36,261 nt of DNA. Origin: Pleurobrachia bachei. Taxonomy: Eukaryota > Ctenophora > Tentaculata > Cydippida > Pleurobrachiidae. The translations under genes and the position numbers were made by a program. The stretch covers positions 13,464 to 49,724 of the forward strand of contig AVPN01000497.1 in NCBI GenBank assembly GCA_000695325.1, given 5' to 3'. The notes beneath the pieces are model-generated. The model made no database searches and had not been told where the DNA came from. It was given only the letters and a program-made list of their open reading frames with translations. Every line of letters starts with the position of its first letter. Positions within the stretch are counted from its first letter, which is position 1. Shown piece by piece: positions 10,701-22,700 of the stretch.

Positions 10701-13700
10701 CCCGGAATCCCCCCCNNNNNNNNNNNNNNNNNNNNNNNNNNNNNNNNNNNNNNNNNNNNNNNNNNNNNNNNNNNNNNNNNNNNNNNNNNNNNNNNNNNNN
10801 NNNNNNNNNNNNNNNNNNNNNNNNNNNNNNNNNNNNNNNNNNNNNNNNNNNNNNNNNNNNNNNNNNNNNNNNNNNNNNNNNNNNNNNNNNNNNNNNNNNN
10901 NNNNNNNNNNNNNNNNNNNNNNNNNNNNNNNNNNNNNNNNNNNNNNNNNNNNNNNNNNNNNNNNNNNNNNNNNNNNNNNNNNNNNNNNNNNNNNNNNNNN
11001 NNNNNNNNNNNNNNNNNNNNNNNNNNNNNNNNNNNNNNNNNNNNNNNNNNNNNNNNNNNNNNNNNNNNNNNNNNNNNNNNNNNNNNNNNNNNNNNNNNNN
11101 NNNNNNNNNNNNNNNNNNNNNNNNNNNNNNNNNNNNNNNNNNNNNNNNNNNNNNNNNNNNNNNNNNNNNNNNNNNNNNNNNNNNNNNNNNNNNNNNNNNN
11201 NNNNNNNNNNNNNNNNNNNNNNNNNNNNNNNNNNNNNNNNNNNNNNNNNNNNNNNNNNNNNNNNNNNNNNNNGTTTATCACGTGTTATTGTACAGGATAC
11301 TCCTATGGATCGAGCACTGGTGGAAGCAGCTATGGACGAGATGTGAAGCACAGCATAAGTGAGCACAACTTGTTTGTTTGTTTGTTTGTTTGTTTATATG
11401 TTTGTTTGTTTGTTTGTTTTTTATTTGTTTGTTTGTATGTTTTTCCGTCAGTTTGTCTGTTTGTTTGTCTGTTTGTTTGTTTGTTTGTCTTCAAATGAAT
11501 GTCGTGAAGTACCAGTTAGAAGCACAATGAGTAATTCTTGTGTGGGTTTTATTTGGGCCTGTTTCGCTCTCAGGTGATCTACATGTTTTGCTATATCTCA
11601 TAAAAACTCCTCCTGCTTTCCTCTCATAAAAACTCCCCTCTTGCTTTTTACCCACCACTCTTTTGAACTACATGTTCCCTTACCATGCCAATACCCAGCA
11701 CTCTTTTCAATTTCCCTTACAAACCTCCATTATATATCATCAGCGGACATACTCCGACGAACGCTGGTTTTTGCGTAAAAAAAGAAGACAACCCCCTGTA
11801 CGAATACATTTGTGATTGAAAAGAGAGAGACAATTTAACGGTTTTCATACTTTAAACAATAAAATTATTCCGCAATACTTCTGCAACAGTCTTGTCTCGT
11901 TCATTAAATACCCAAGATCAAAAAAGATCTGCATTTAATCGCCTCAATATATTAGCACACCATGTAGGTTACCTGAGTACTACCTGAGCTATGTCGTGAA
12001 GCAAAACCCTCGACTTCAAATACTCTTGTGAGTGTCCGTTATATACGTTGTGTGTTTCATAACTGTTTCATGGGTATTGTAAGTGTTGAGTTTGTTTTCT
12101 GTTTCTTGTTTGTACACTTATCTAATCCCCTGCCCCCTCTTTTCATATTTTGCATTTCCCCCAAGGTAAGACCTTTAATCTTTATCATAACCCCCCTAAA
12201 ATACCCCAACTCCCAAACCTTGACGCCCCACTAGGCACAAAAACAACAACCTCTACCACCTCTGCCCCGGTTGGAATCAGGACCTCCTACTCAACCTCTA
12301 TCACCCCCTCAACCCGGACAAGTTACTCCATCACTGGTAGTGGCGGTGACACTGACCGCAGTGCTGGCAGGTTAGGCGTCTACGATACGGGTTTGTTCCC
12401 TGGATACATCTCCAACTACAGCAAGTTCACCGACTCCAAATACATAACACCAAATGGGGATGGCACACTGGACGCTGAGAGGATTTTGATGAGGATCCCT
12501 GGGTGGAAGAGGTACCAGTGGAGGAAGGAGCTGGGTGCAGGAGGGGCTGAGAGTGAGAAGTTTAGGAAGTTGTTGATACCATCTCGTGATAAGAAGTGGA
12601 TTTCGGGTGAGTTGGATAACCGATCTCCGCTCAGTCTGGACTTTTTTGAGGGAGACAGGACAAAGTTGGACACGGACAGCTATGCTAAGTATCTTTATTG
12701 GAGGTATTTGATTGTCTACGAGGGAGGTAGGACTCCAGGAAGGCATTTGAATCACCTGAGTTCCACCTACCGGTACTTTGATAATATCCCCTGGATGGAG
12801 GGAGGAGATGGGATAAGCAAAAGGGGTTTGTTACCTGTTCACATGGCACAACTAATTCTTCTTTCTTTGCACGTCCACCTGTCTATTTCTATCCAACAAC
12901 TACTTCTTTCAGTATCTTTCTTTAAAAAACAAGTGTTTCACTGTTTCTGAGTTTCTGATCTGGTTATGTTTGTTTCCCTACTTTACCTAACCTAACCTAA
13001 TTCCTAACCTAACCAAATTAATCTAACCTAAGCTAATCAACCCAACCTACTTAATTTACTAACTAAATCTTACTATATTTGTTGAAAGACTTCACGTCCT
13101 ATAATTTTCACCAGTTTGGGACGTGAAAGACAATCATCTCATCCTTTAATCTGTCAGCTTTGCAAGACAGCCGTATTGATGTTATTTTAGATTTCCCATG
13201 GCGATATGTGTATATTATTCCTAGTTCCATGCACCAAGATTCTGCAAAAATTCAGATATTCAGAAAATTTTTTGCAAGGCAATTTGCAGAATATTGGTGC
13301 ATCGAAATAGGGGGTTACCTTTCAATGTGTCTATATGCATGTTGTTCAATTATCGTCGGGAATCCACCTCTTCTAATCACATATCTCTCTCTCTCTCCGT
13401 TCTAGGACCCATTAACTCCCTGAATCTCTAACACGTTCCCTATTTTCAGGTGGCTCAGGAAGCTACGGGTCTGGTTCCTATGGAACTAGTGGTTACGGCC
13501 CTGGCAGCGGTAGCTATGGATCCGGTTCCTATGGTTACGACACCACAACCACTAGGAGATCTGGTCCCGATACCTCCGGGCTATACGGTGAAACGGGATA
13601 CTCCAACTTCATGCCTGACAGACTGAAGACCAACTACAACTACTCCACCACTGAACGAGACTTCTCCAGCGGATCTACCGGCGGATATGGTGTGAGTGGT

Positions 13701-16700
13701 TCAGGATCAGCAGGTTATGGAGTGAGCGGTTCAGGATCATCAGGATACGGTGTAAGCGGTTCAGGATCATCAGGCTATGGTGTGAGCGGTTCAGGAAGCT
13801 ATGGTGTGAGTGGTTCAGGATCAGCAGGTTATGGAGTGAGCGGTTCAGGATCATCAGGATACGGTGTAAGCGGTTCAGGATCATCAGGCTATGGTGTGAG
13901 CGGTTCAGGAAGCTATGGTGTGAGTGGTTCAGGATCAGCGGGCTATGGAAGCAGCAGTTACACCCCCACTACCACCTCCAACCGACCTGATACCTCCACC
14001 CCCTCCGCAACTAGGACAACCAGAACATATGAAACTACTGGTTATGACAGCAGTGCGGTGGGGAAGAGCTCATACACTCCATCCTCTACACGACCAACTG
14101 CCTTTAGCTCTGGGAGGGGTAGTACGGAGCCGTACAAGTATGACTCCAAGCCATACACTCCTACATCTCGCGATTACACTAGCTCATCACCTCGTGATAG
14201 CAAGCCCTACTCTCCTTCTACCACCACCACCAAGCCCTACTCTCCTACAACGAGAGATTCTAAACCTTACTCCCCATCGACATATGACTCCAAGCCTTAC
14301 TCAAGCTCTCCCTCTGCGAGAGATTCCAAGCCTTACTCTAGTTCTCCTTCCTCTACAACAAGAGATTCCAAGCCTTACCCAAATACATAACACCAAATGG
14401 GGATGGCACACTGGACGCTGAGAGGATTCTGATGAGGATCCCTGGGTGGAAGAGATATCAGTGGAGGAAGGAACTGGGTGCAGGTGGGGCTGAGAGTGAG
14501 AAGTTTAGGAAGTTGTTGATACCATCCCGGGATAAGAAGTGGATTTCGGGTGAGTTGGATAACCGATCACCTCTCAGTCTGGACTTCTTCGAAGGAGACA
14601 GGACACAGTTGGACACGGACAGCTATGCAAAGTATCTTTATTGGAGGTATTTGATTGTCTATGAGGGAGGTAGGACTCCAGGAAGGCATTTGAATCATCT
14701 TAGTTCCACCTACCGGTACTTTGATAATATCCCCTGGATGGAGGGAGGAGACGGGATAAGCAAAAGGGGTTTGTTACCTGTTAACATGGCACAACTAATT
14801 CTTCTTTCTTTGCACGTCCACCTGTCTATTTCTATCCGACAACTTCTTCTTTCAATATCTTTCTTTAAAAAACAAGTGTTTCTGAGTTTCTGATCTGGTT
14901 ATGTTTGTTTCCCTACTTTACCTAACCTAACCTAATTCCTAACCTAACCAAATTAATCTAACCTAAGCTAATCAACCCAACCTACTTAATTTACTAACTA
15001 AATCTTACTATATTTGTTGATATATTATTATTGTGTATATTATTCCTAGTTCCATGCACCAAGATTCAGGAAAAATTCAGATACTCAGCAAATTTTTTGC
15101 AAGGCAATTTGCAGAATCTTGGTGCATCGAAATAGGGGGTTACCTTTCAATGTGTCTATATGCATGTTGTTCAATTATCGTCGGGAATCCACCTCTTCTA
15201 ATCACATATCTCTCTCTCTCTCCGTTCTAGGACCCATTAACTCCCTGAATCTCTAACACGTTCCCCATTTTCAGGTGGCTCAGGAAGCTACGGGTCTGGT
15301 TCCTATGGAACTAGTGGTTACGGCTCTGGCAGCGGTAGCTATGGATCCGGTTCCTATGGTTACGACACCACAACCACTAGGAGATCTGGTCCCGATACCT
15401 CCGGGCTATACGGTGAAACGGGATACTCCAACTTCATGCCTGACAGACTGAAGACCAACTACAACTACTCCACCACTGAACGAGACTTCTCCAGTGAAGA
15501 CCAACTACAACTACTCCACCACTGAACGAGACTTCTCCAGTGGATCTACCGGTGGATATGGTGTGAGTGGTTCAGGATCAGCGGGCTATGGAAGCAGCAG
15601 TTACACCCCCACTACCACCTCCAACCGACCTGATACCTCCACCCCCTCCGCAACTAGGACAACCAGAACATATGAAACTACTGGTTATGACAGCAGTGCG
15701 GTGGGGAAGAGCTCATACACTCCATCCTCTACACGACCAACTGCCTTTAGCTCTGGGAGGGGTAGTACGGAGCCGTACAAGTATGACTCCAAGCCATACA
15801 CTCCTACATCTCGCGATTACACTAGCTCATCACCTCGTGATAGCAAGCCCTACTCTCCTTCTACCACCACCACCAAGCCCTACTCTCCTACAACGAGAGA
15901 TTCTAAACCTTACTCCCCATCGACATATGACTCCAAGCCTTACTCAAGCTCTCCCTCTGCGAGAGATTCCAAGCCTTACTCTAGTTCTCCTTCCTCTACA
16001 ACAAGAGATTCCAAGCCTTACTCTAGCTCTCCCTCTGCGGGAGATACAAAACCCTACTCTCCCTCTACTTATGACTCCAAACCCCGAGACACCTCCCTTA
16101 ATGACTCTGGCTCCCGACCTTATGGATCCTCCCCCGGTGACCGAGACGGCACATCTCCTGGAGATGGTGCTCCTCAGAAAAGCAACAATGCCCCCAACCG
16201 CGCCCCCAGGGTAGGAGACCTCAGCATGGAGGGCGAAGACCTCCCCATGGATGGAGACGATTTCGGTGATCTGTCCGTGGATCAGGGCACCAGGAAACCC
16301 GTGGAGAAGGATTACGGATCAAGGAGGCCCGTCGGGGATGATGGCACCCCTCTAGGAGATGATGGTCTTGAAGGAGAGGATGTCCCTCTTGATGAGTTTG
16401 GGGTGCCTATTGTGGGTGCAGATTCTAAGAAACCTGTCCAACGTGATTACAAACAACCTACATTGGACGGTGAAGATATCCCGTGTGATGATATGGGAGA
16501 TGATATGATGGGAGACATCCCCGGAGTTGAGAGGACATCTAAGAAGGGAAACAAAGATGCTGCCCCTGGATCTAGAGCCCCTGGAATGGAAGATGAGGAC
16601 ATTCCCAGTGAAGACATCCCTGGAGTTGATGGTGATGTTCCCGGAGTGGAACAGAAGAACAAGAAGGGCAACAAGGATGCTGCCCCTGGATCTAGAGCCC

Positions 16701-19700
16701 CTGGAATGGAAGACGAGGACATTCCCTGTGAGGATATCCCTGGAGTTGATGGTGACGTTCCCGGAGTGGAGCAGAAGAACAAGAAGGGTAACAAGGATGC
16801 CGCCCCTGGATCTAAAGCACCTGGTTCCCGTGGAGCACCTAGGCTGGACTCTGAGGATGTTCCCTGTGAGGACATCCCTATGGATGACGTAGAAGGCGAC
16901 GTTGCGGGAGTGACCCAGAAGGATAAGAAGAAGAACAAGAATGCCGCCCCCGGATCTCGAGGAGCCCCCGGAATGGATTCCGAGGATGTTCCCTGTGAGG
17001 ACATCCCCATGGATGATGTTGATGGAGATGTTCCTGGCGTGACCCAGAAGGATAGGAAGGGAAATAAGGATGCTGCTCCGGTCAGTCTTGAGAAGCCAGG
17101 AGACAAGGCCCCTGCAGAGGATCCTAGGAAGAAGAAGGCCGAGGAAGATGCTAGGAGAAAGGCGGAGGAAGATGAAGCGAAGAAGAAGGCTGATGCTGAT
17201 GCCAAAAAGAAGAAGGAAGAAGAAGCGAAAAAGAAGTTGGAAGATAAAAAGAGGGCCGATGAAGAAGCGAAGAAAAAGGCTGACGAAGACGCCAAAAAGA
17301 AGAAGGAAGAAGAAGCTAAAAAGAAATTAGAAGATAAAAAGAGGGCCGATGAAGAAGCGAAGAAAAAGGCTGACGAAGACGCCAAAAAGAAGAAGGAAGA
17401 AGAAGCTAAAAAGAAATTAGAAGATAAAAAGAGGGCCGATGAAGAAGCGAAGAAAAAGGCTGACGAAGACGCCAAAAAGAAGAAGGAAGAAGAAGCTAAA
17501 AAGAAGCTGGACGATAAAAAGAAGGCCGATGAAGAAGCAAAGAAGAAGAAAGAGGAGGAAGCTCAGAAGAAACTAGAAGATAAAAAGAGGGCTGATGAAG
17601 AAGCAAAAAAGAAAGCTGACGAAGACGCCAAAAAAAAGAAGGAAGAAGAAGCAAAAAAGAAGCTGGACGATAAAAAGAAGGCCGATGAAGAAGCAAAGAA
17701 GAAAAAAGAGGAGGAAGCTCAGAAGAAGCTAGAAGATAAAAAGAGGGCTGAGGAAGAGAAGAAAAAGAAGGACGAAGAAGCCAAGGCAAAGAAAGCTGAG
17801 GAGGACGCTAAGAAAAAAGCTGACGAGGAAGCTAAGAAAAAAGCGGACGAGGAAGCTAAAAAGAAAAAGGCTGAGGAAGACGCCAAAAAGAAGGCTGAAG
17901 AAGACGCCAAAAAAGCTGAAGAGGAAGCCAAGCGACTTGCGGAGGAGGAGGCCAAGAAGAACCCACTTGCGAACATGTCTGAAGATCAGATGGCAGCCAT
18001 AGGCGACGTTGCGGGAGTGACCCAGAAGGATAAGAAGAAGAACAAGAATGCCGCCCCCGGATCTCGAGGAGCCCCCGGAATGGATTCCGAGGATGTTCCC
18101 TGTGAGGACATCCCCATGGATGATGTTGATGGAGATGTTCCTGGCGTGACCCAGAAGGATAGGAAGGGAAATAAGGATGCTGCTCCGGTCAGTCTTGAGA
18201 AGCCAGGAGACAAGGCCCCTGCAGAGGATCCTAGGAAGAAGAAGGCCGAGGAAGATGCTAGGAGAAAGGCGGAGGAAGATGAAGCGAAGAAGAAGGCTGA
18301 TGCTGATGCCAAAAAGAAGAAGGAAGAAGAAGCGAAAAAGAAGTTGGAAGATAAAAAGAGGGCCGATGAAGACGCGAAGAAAAAGAAGGAAGAAGAAGCT
18401 AAAAAGAAATTAGAAGATAAAAAGAGGGCCGATGAAGAAGCGAAGAAAAAGGCTGACGAAGACGCCAAAAAGAAGAAGGAAGAAGAAGCTAAAAAGAAGC
18501 TGGACGATAAAAAGAAGGCCGATGAAGAAGCAAAGAAGAAGAAAGAGGAGGAAGCTCAGAAGAAACTAGAAGATAAAAAGAGGGCTGATGAAGAAGCAAA
18601 AAAGAAAGCTGACGAAGACGCCAAAAAAAAGAAGGAAGAAGAAGCAAAAAAGAAGCTGGACGATAAAAAGAAGGCCGATGAAGAAGCAAAGAAGAAAAAA
18701 GAGGAGGAAGCTCAGAAGAAGCTAGAAGATAAAAAGAGGGCTGAGGAAGAGAAGAAAAAGAAGGACGAAGAAGCCAAGGCAAAGAAAGCTGAGGAGGACG
18801 CTAAGAAAAAAGCTGACGAGGAAGCTAAGAAAAAAGCGGACGAGGAAGCTAAAAAGAAAAAGGCTGAGGAAGACGCCAAAAAGAAGGCTGAAGAAGACGC
18901 CAAAAAAGCTGAAGAGGAAGCCAAGCGACTTGCGGAGGAGGAGGCCAAGAAGAACCCACTTGCGAACATGTCTGAAGATCAGATGGCAGCCATTATGCGG
19001 TGTGTTGAGATGGGCGAACTGGACTTCCCCGGACTGGATCTCTCCCTGGAAGTCATGGAGGGCATCAAGAGGAACATCACCAAGATCAACTTGGATGATG
19101 AACAGAACATTGTCATTAACTTCTTCAGCAACCCCAAAGCCAAGGAGCCTACCTCCGTTAAACTCAACATCAAGGGCCAGAAGTGCAAGGCTGATGTGTT
19201 CAACCCCAAAGATGGAAAGGTCAATGTTGGCAAGATTATCACTGATGAGAACGGGCAACCGTCCAAGATTAACATTCAGTTCACACCGAGTGGCAAGAAC
19301 GCCCAGCCGGTTAACTTTGTGTTCTCTATCAAGGAGGGTGTCCTCAGCATGACGGAGTCAGATCTCGATCCCAACATGGTATACCTCTACCTGACAGACG
19401 CTGACCCCATCAGGAAGAAGCTGAATTCCAAGGAGAAGAAGGCGAAGGAGGCCATCATTTCCATCAACCTTCAGGACGGTAAGGCACATGATGTGAAACT
19501 GAAGTACGGTGGTGGAAGCTGTCTTGCTGAAGTGATGAACAACTCAGACACCGACTGTAAGGTGACCAAGGTTGTTAAGAACCAGAAGGGTGATCCCGAG
19601 CTGGTCACCATCTCTGTCCTGCCCAAGGGATGTGATAAGCCCATGTTCCTCACCTTCAGAATCGGAGAGGATGCCATTGACTTGGTGAACATTGAGTACG

Positions 19701-22700
19701 GTGGACAACCCATGCCTCTGAAGCGAAACAAGGACGGATCTCTGATGCTCAGTATCCCGGGAATGACCCCTGAAGAGGATCGTAGAGCTCAACATGAAAC
19801 TAGGACCTAAGGATAGTGACAATTCCAAGGTAACCCTCAACTTCCCTGATGGCAAGACGTGCCAGGCTACCTCTGATAACAAGTCCAGTGTGTCCCTAGT
19901 GGAACACAAGTACGATGACAAGGGCATGCCTCTGTCTGCTGTCATAGATGTGACTCCCAAGGGAAAGAAGGATTCCATGAGGTTCAATGTTGTCTTCAAG
20001 GACGGAGTTCCCTCTGTATCTCTTGTCGGAGAGCCAGAGGATGATGGTCAGGAGCTGATTGTACGATTCAAACTGTCACCCACGGACAAGGAGCCGTGCG
20101 AGGTGAAAATGCTGATCAAGGACGGGATGCTGACTGCTACGGGAGACAAGAAAGCAGATGTCAATGTTGTCAGCAGTAAGTTTGACAGCAAGGGTGAACC
20201 CACTGAGATTAAACTAGAGCTCGTCCCCAAGGGTGGCAAGAACAAGCCCTCTCTCTTCTTCACGTGCACCGTCAAGAACGGCCAACTCCAAGTCACCCAA
20301 GACGCCAGTCCGAAAAGTGCTACTGAGGTTGCGGAACCTACAGAACAGGAACTTGTTGTGCGATTCAAGCTGGATGCAACAAAGGATCCCTGTGTGGTGA
20401 AGATTGGAATTCTGGGCGATGAGTGTGCTGCCATTGGAGACAAACAGGCGGATGCTGAGGTGGTGGAGTTCAAATGTGCCCCGGGAACTGGGGAACCTGA
20501 GAGCATCAGGCTGAGGTTGGATCCAACTGATAATAGCGAGAGTATCTTCTTCAGACTGAAGTTTGTCGATGGGCAGCTCAGCGTGGAGCAGGAAGATCTT
20601 CCTCCTGGTGTAAGTAAATAGTGAATAGTAATTAGTAATTAGTACAAATTAGTAATAAATTAATCAATCAGTTGTTTGCCAAAGTTAATGTGGGCGTTAA
20701 TGTATAATGCCTCTTCTCCAAGTTATTGTAAATGCGTGTATGCCACTTCTCCAACCCCCCTCCTCCCCTCATTTAGGTGGATAACCTGGGCAGTATGGGT
20801 CTCCAGCAAGCCTCCTCCGAACAGAGCATGGTGGTGCGATTCAAGCTGTCCCCGGATGATCCCAATCCCTGCGAGGTCGTCCTCAGGATGACACCTGAGA
20901 ACTGTATGGCGTCATCCGATGGAAAGGCAAATGTGAACGTCATCGAATACGTGTAAGATATATTGATATATATGATTGTGAGTTTTAGCAATGAGTGAGA
21001 CGATATAATGGATGATAGAGCTATATATCTCCCCTGCCCGTCCCATGTATAACACCTAGGGGTGGGTTGTGGGAACTCTTCCTGATACTTGACATGTTGT
21101 TCCCACAGGTGCACCCCTGATGGTGATCCTGAGATGATCAAACTACAGCTGACACCCCAGGGAACCACTGAGAGCCTCTACTTTATCCTACGATTCAAGG
21201 ACGGACAGGTACGTCAGATATAGATCTCAATGGATCTCAGGGCTCACTGAGACATGAGTCCGACTCAGATTTAGAGTGAAATTGAACCACACCTACATAT
21301 TATCCTAATGTAGACTCTGAATAAGAATAAAAATGACTGGCCAGGTCTTATATTTTTCGAATCTATGTTACAAAGCTGTGAACTGTGCAGTGCTTGTCGA
21401 CACTGGACTTTCAGTCTGCACAGGCAAATGAGTAGCTTTATATTGAGGTGTTGATAGCGTCGTGGAATGAACAAAATTCCTACTCTGTCACGTGACTAGA
21501 TGGGTTCTAGATCTAATAAAGCTACCAGAACGTGATACAAACACCGGCTTATGAACTCTAGAGTCTAGACTCACAATTCACATCTCTTCCAGATCCAGCT
21601 TCATCCCATACTCCACCTTACCTTATCTAGTGACCCATAAAACGGTAACAATAATTCCAAGGTTACACAATGTGTATTACACATGCAATACAAATGGCAA
21701 TATCACTTCCTTTCCTAAGACGATTTACGATTTAATTGATGGCCACAAATACACTGTAATCAATTAGGGCCAATTAGGGGCACTTCCCCCAGGATTTGGG
21801 CTTGGGACTTTTTTTTGGTGGTTCAGGGGACTATTTACTATCGGTTTGTGCAAAAATTAGCTTGCCCCCTGTGTGGTGAAGATTGGAATTCTGGGCGATG
21901 AGTGTGCTGCCATTGGAGACAAACAGGCGGATGCTGAGGTGGTGGAGTTCAAATGTGCCCCGGGAACTGGGGAACCTGAGAGCATCAGGCTGAGGTTGGA
22001 TCCAACTGATAATAGCGAGAGTATCTTCTTCAGACTGAAGTTTGTCGATGGGCAGCTCAGCGTGGAGCAGGAAGATCTTCCTCCTGCACATTCATTTATC
22101 ACTTATCATTAATCATTAATCATGTTTAATCATTATCATTAATCAATCAGTTGTTTGCCAAAGTTAATGTATGCCTCTTCTCCAAGTTATTGCAAATGCG
22201 TGTATGCCACTTCTCCAACCCCCTCTCCTCCCCTCATTTAGGTGGATAACCTGGGCAGTATGGGTCTCCAGCAAGCCTCCTCCGAACAGAGCATGGTGGT
22301 GCGATTCAAGCTGTCCCCGGATGATCCCAATCCCTGCGAGGTAGTCCTCAGGATGACACCTGAGAACTGTATGGCGTCATCCGATGGGAAGGCAAATGTG
22401 AACGTCATCGAATATGTGTAAGTTTTTGATATCCCTTCTTTTTGGTTACTGTGAGTTAGTTTTATGATGGATGAGACGATTGATCCATGGTCCAAGAACA
22501 GCCATGGTACTTGGCTACATCTGACATCTTATTTCCCCTATCCCCTATATAATTTGACATCTGTTCCTACAGGTGCACCCCTGATGGTGATCCTGAGATG
22601 ATCAAACTACAGCTGACACCCCAGGGCACCACTGAGAGCCTCTTCTTTATCCTGCGGTTCAAGGACGGGCAGGTATGTCAGACAATTCAGGAACCGACCG

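Larger units (their letters stand above)
9791..10708. repeat. Left copy of the duplication flanking gap 1
   Basis: Sequence from CGTTATTGTACAG through CTTATCTAATCCC recurs almost identically at about 11279-12128, right of the N gap. The main difference is an indel of about 65 bp near 10390-10500. The pattern suggests overlapping contig ends or haplotypes that were not merged. Confidence 0.8.
11279..12128. repeat. Right copy of the duplication flanking gap 1
   Basis: Near-identical to about 9791-10708, including exon 7, the TTTG microsatellite and the following intron sequence. It has a shorter version of the segment near 11870-11930. Confidence 0.8.

Noticed and set aside
10602-11498. Long open frames across the N run (both strands)
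   Set aside because: Unknown bases cannot end a frame; no evidence for coding.
12982-13050. Telomere (TTAGG)n
   Set aside because: Too short and degenerate, intronic, and duplicated only with the surrounding unit.
13692-13949. CRISPR-like array
   Set aside because: Repeats are contiguous, in frame and coding, with no spacers.
15494-15496. GTG as the start of a separate 1438-codon gene
   Set aside because: It lies inside the 46-bp duplication; the same protein frame continues upstream in exon 9 copy A, so this is mid-protein.
16447-17475. 342-codon minus-strand frame rich in Ser, Ala and Phe
   Set aside because: Antisense shadow of the GA-rich coding repeats of exon 9.
17986-19275. Several minus-strand frames of 85-178 codons
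   Set aside because: Antisense shadows of the K/E helix and beta-repeat coding sequence.
19794-20621. A separate gene starting at ATG 19794
   Set aside because: The frame begins inside the repeat R3 motif (ELNMKL) just after a one-base slip; it is better read as continuation of the same exon.
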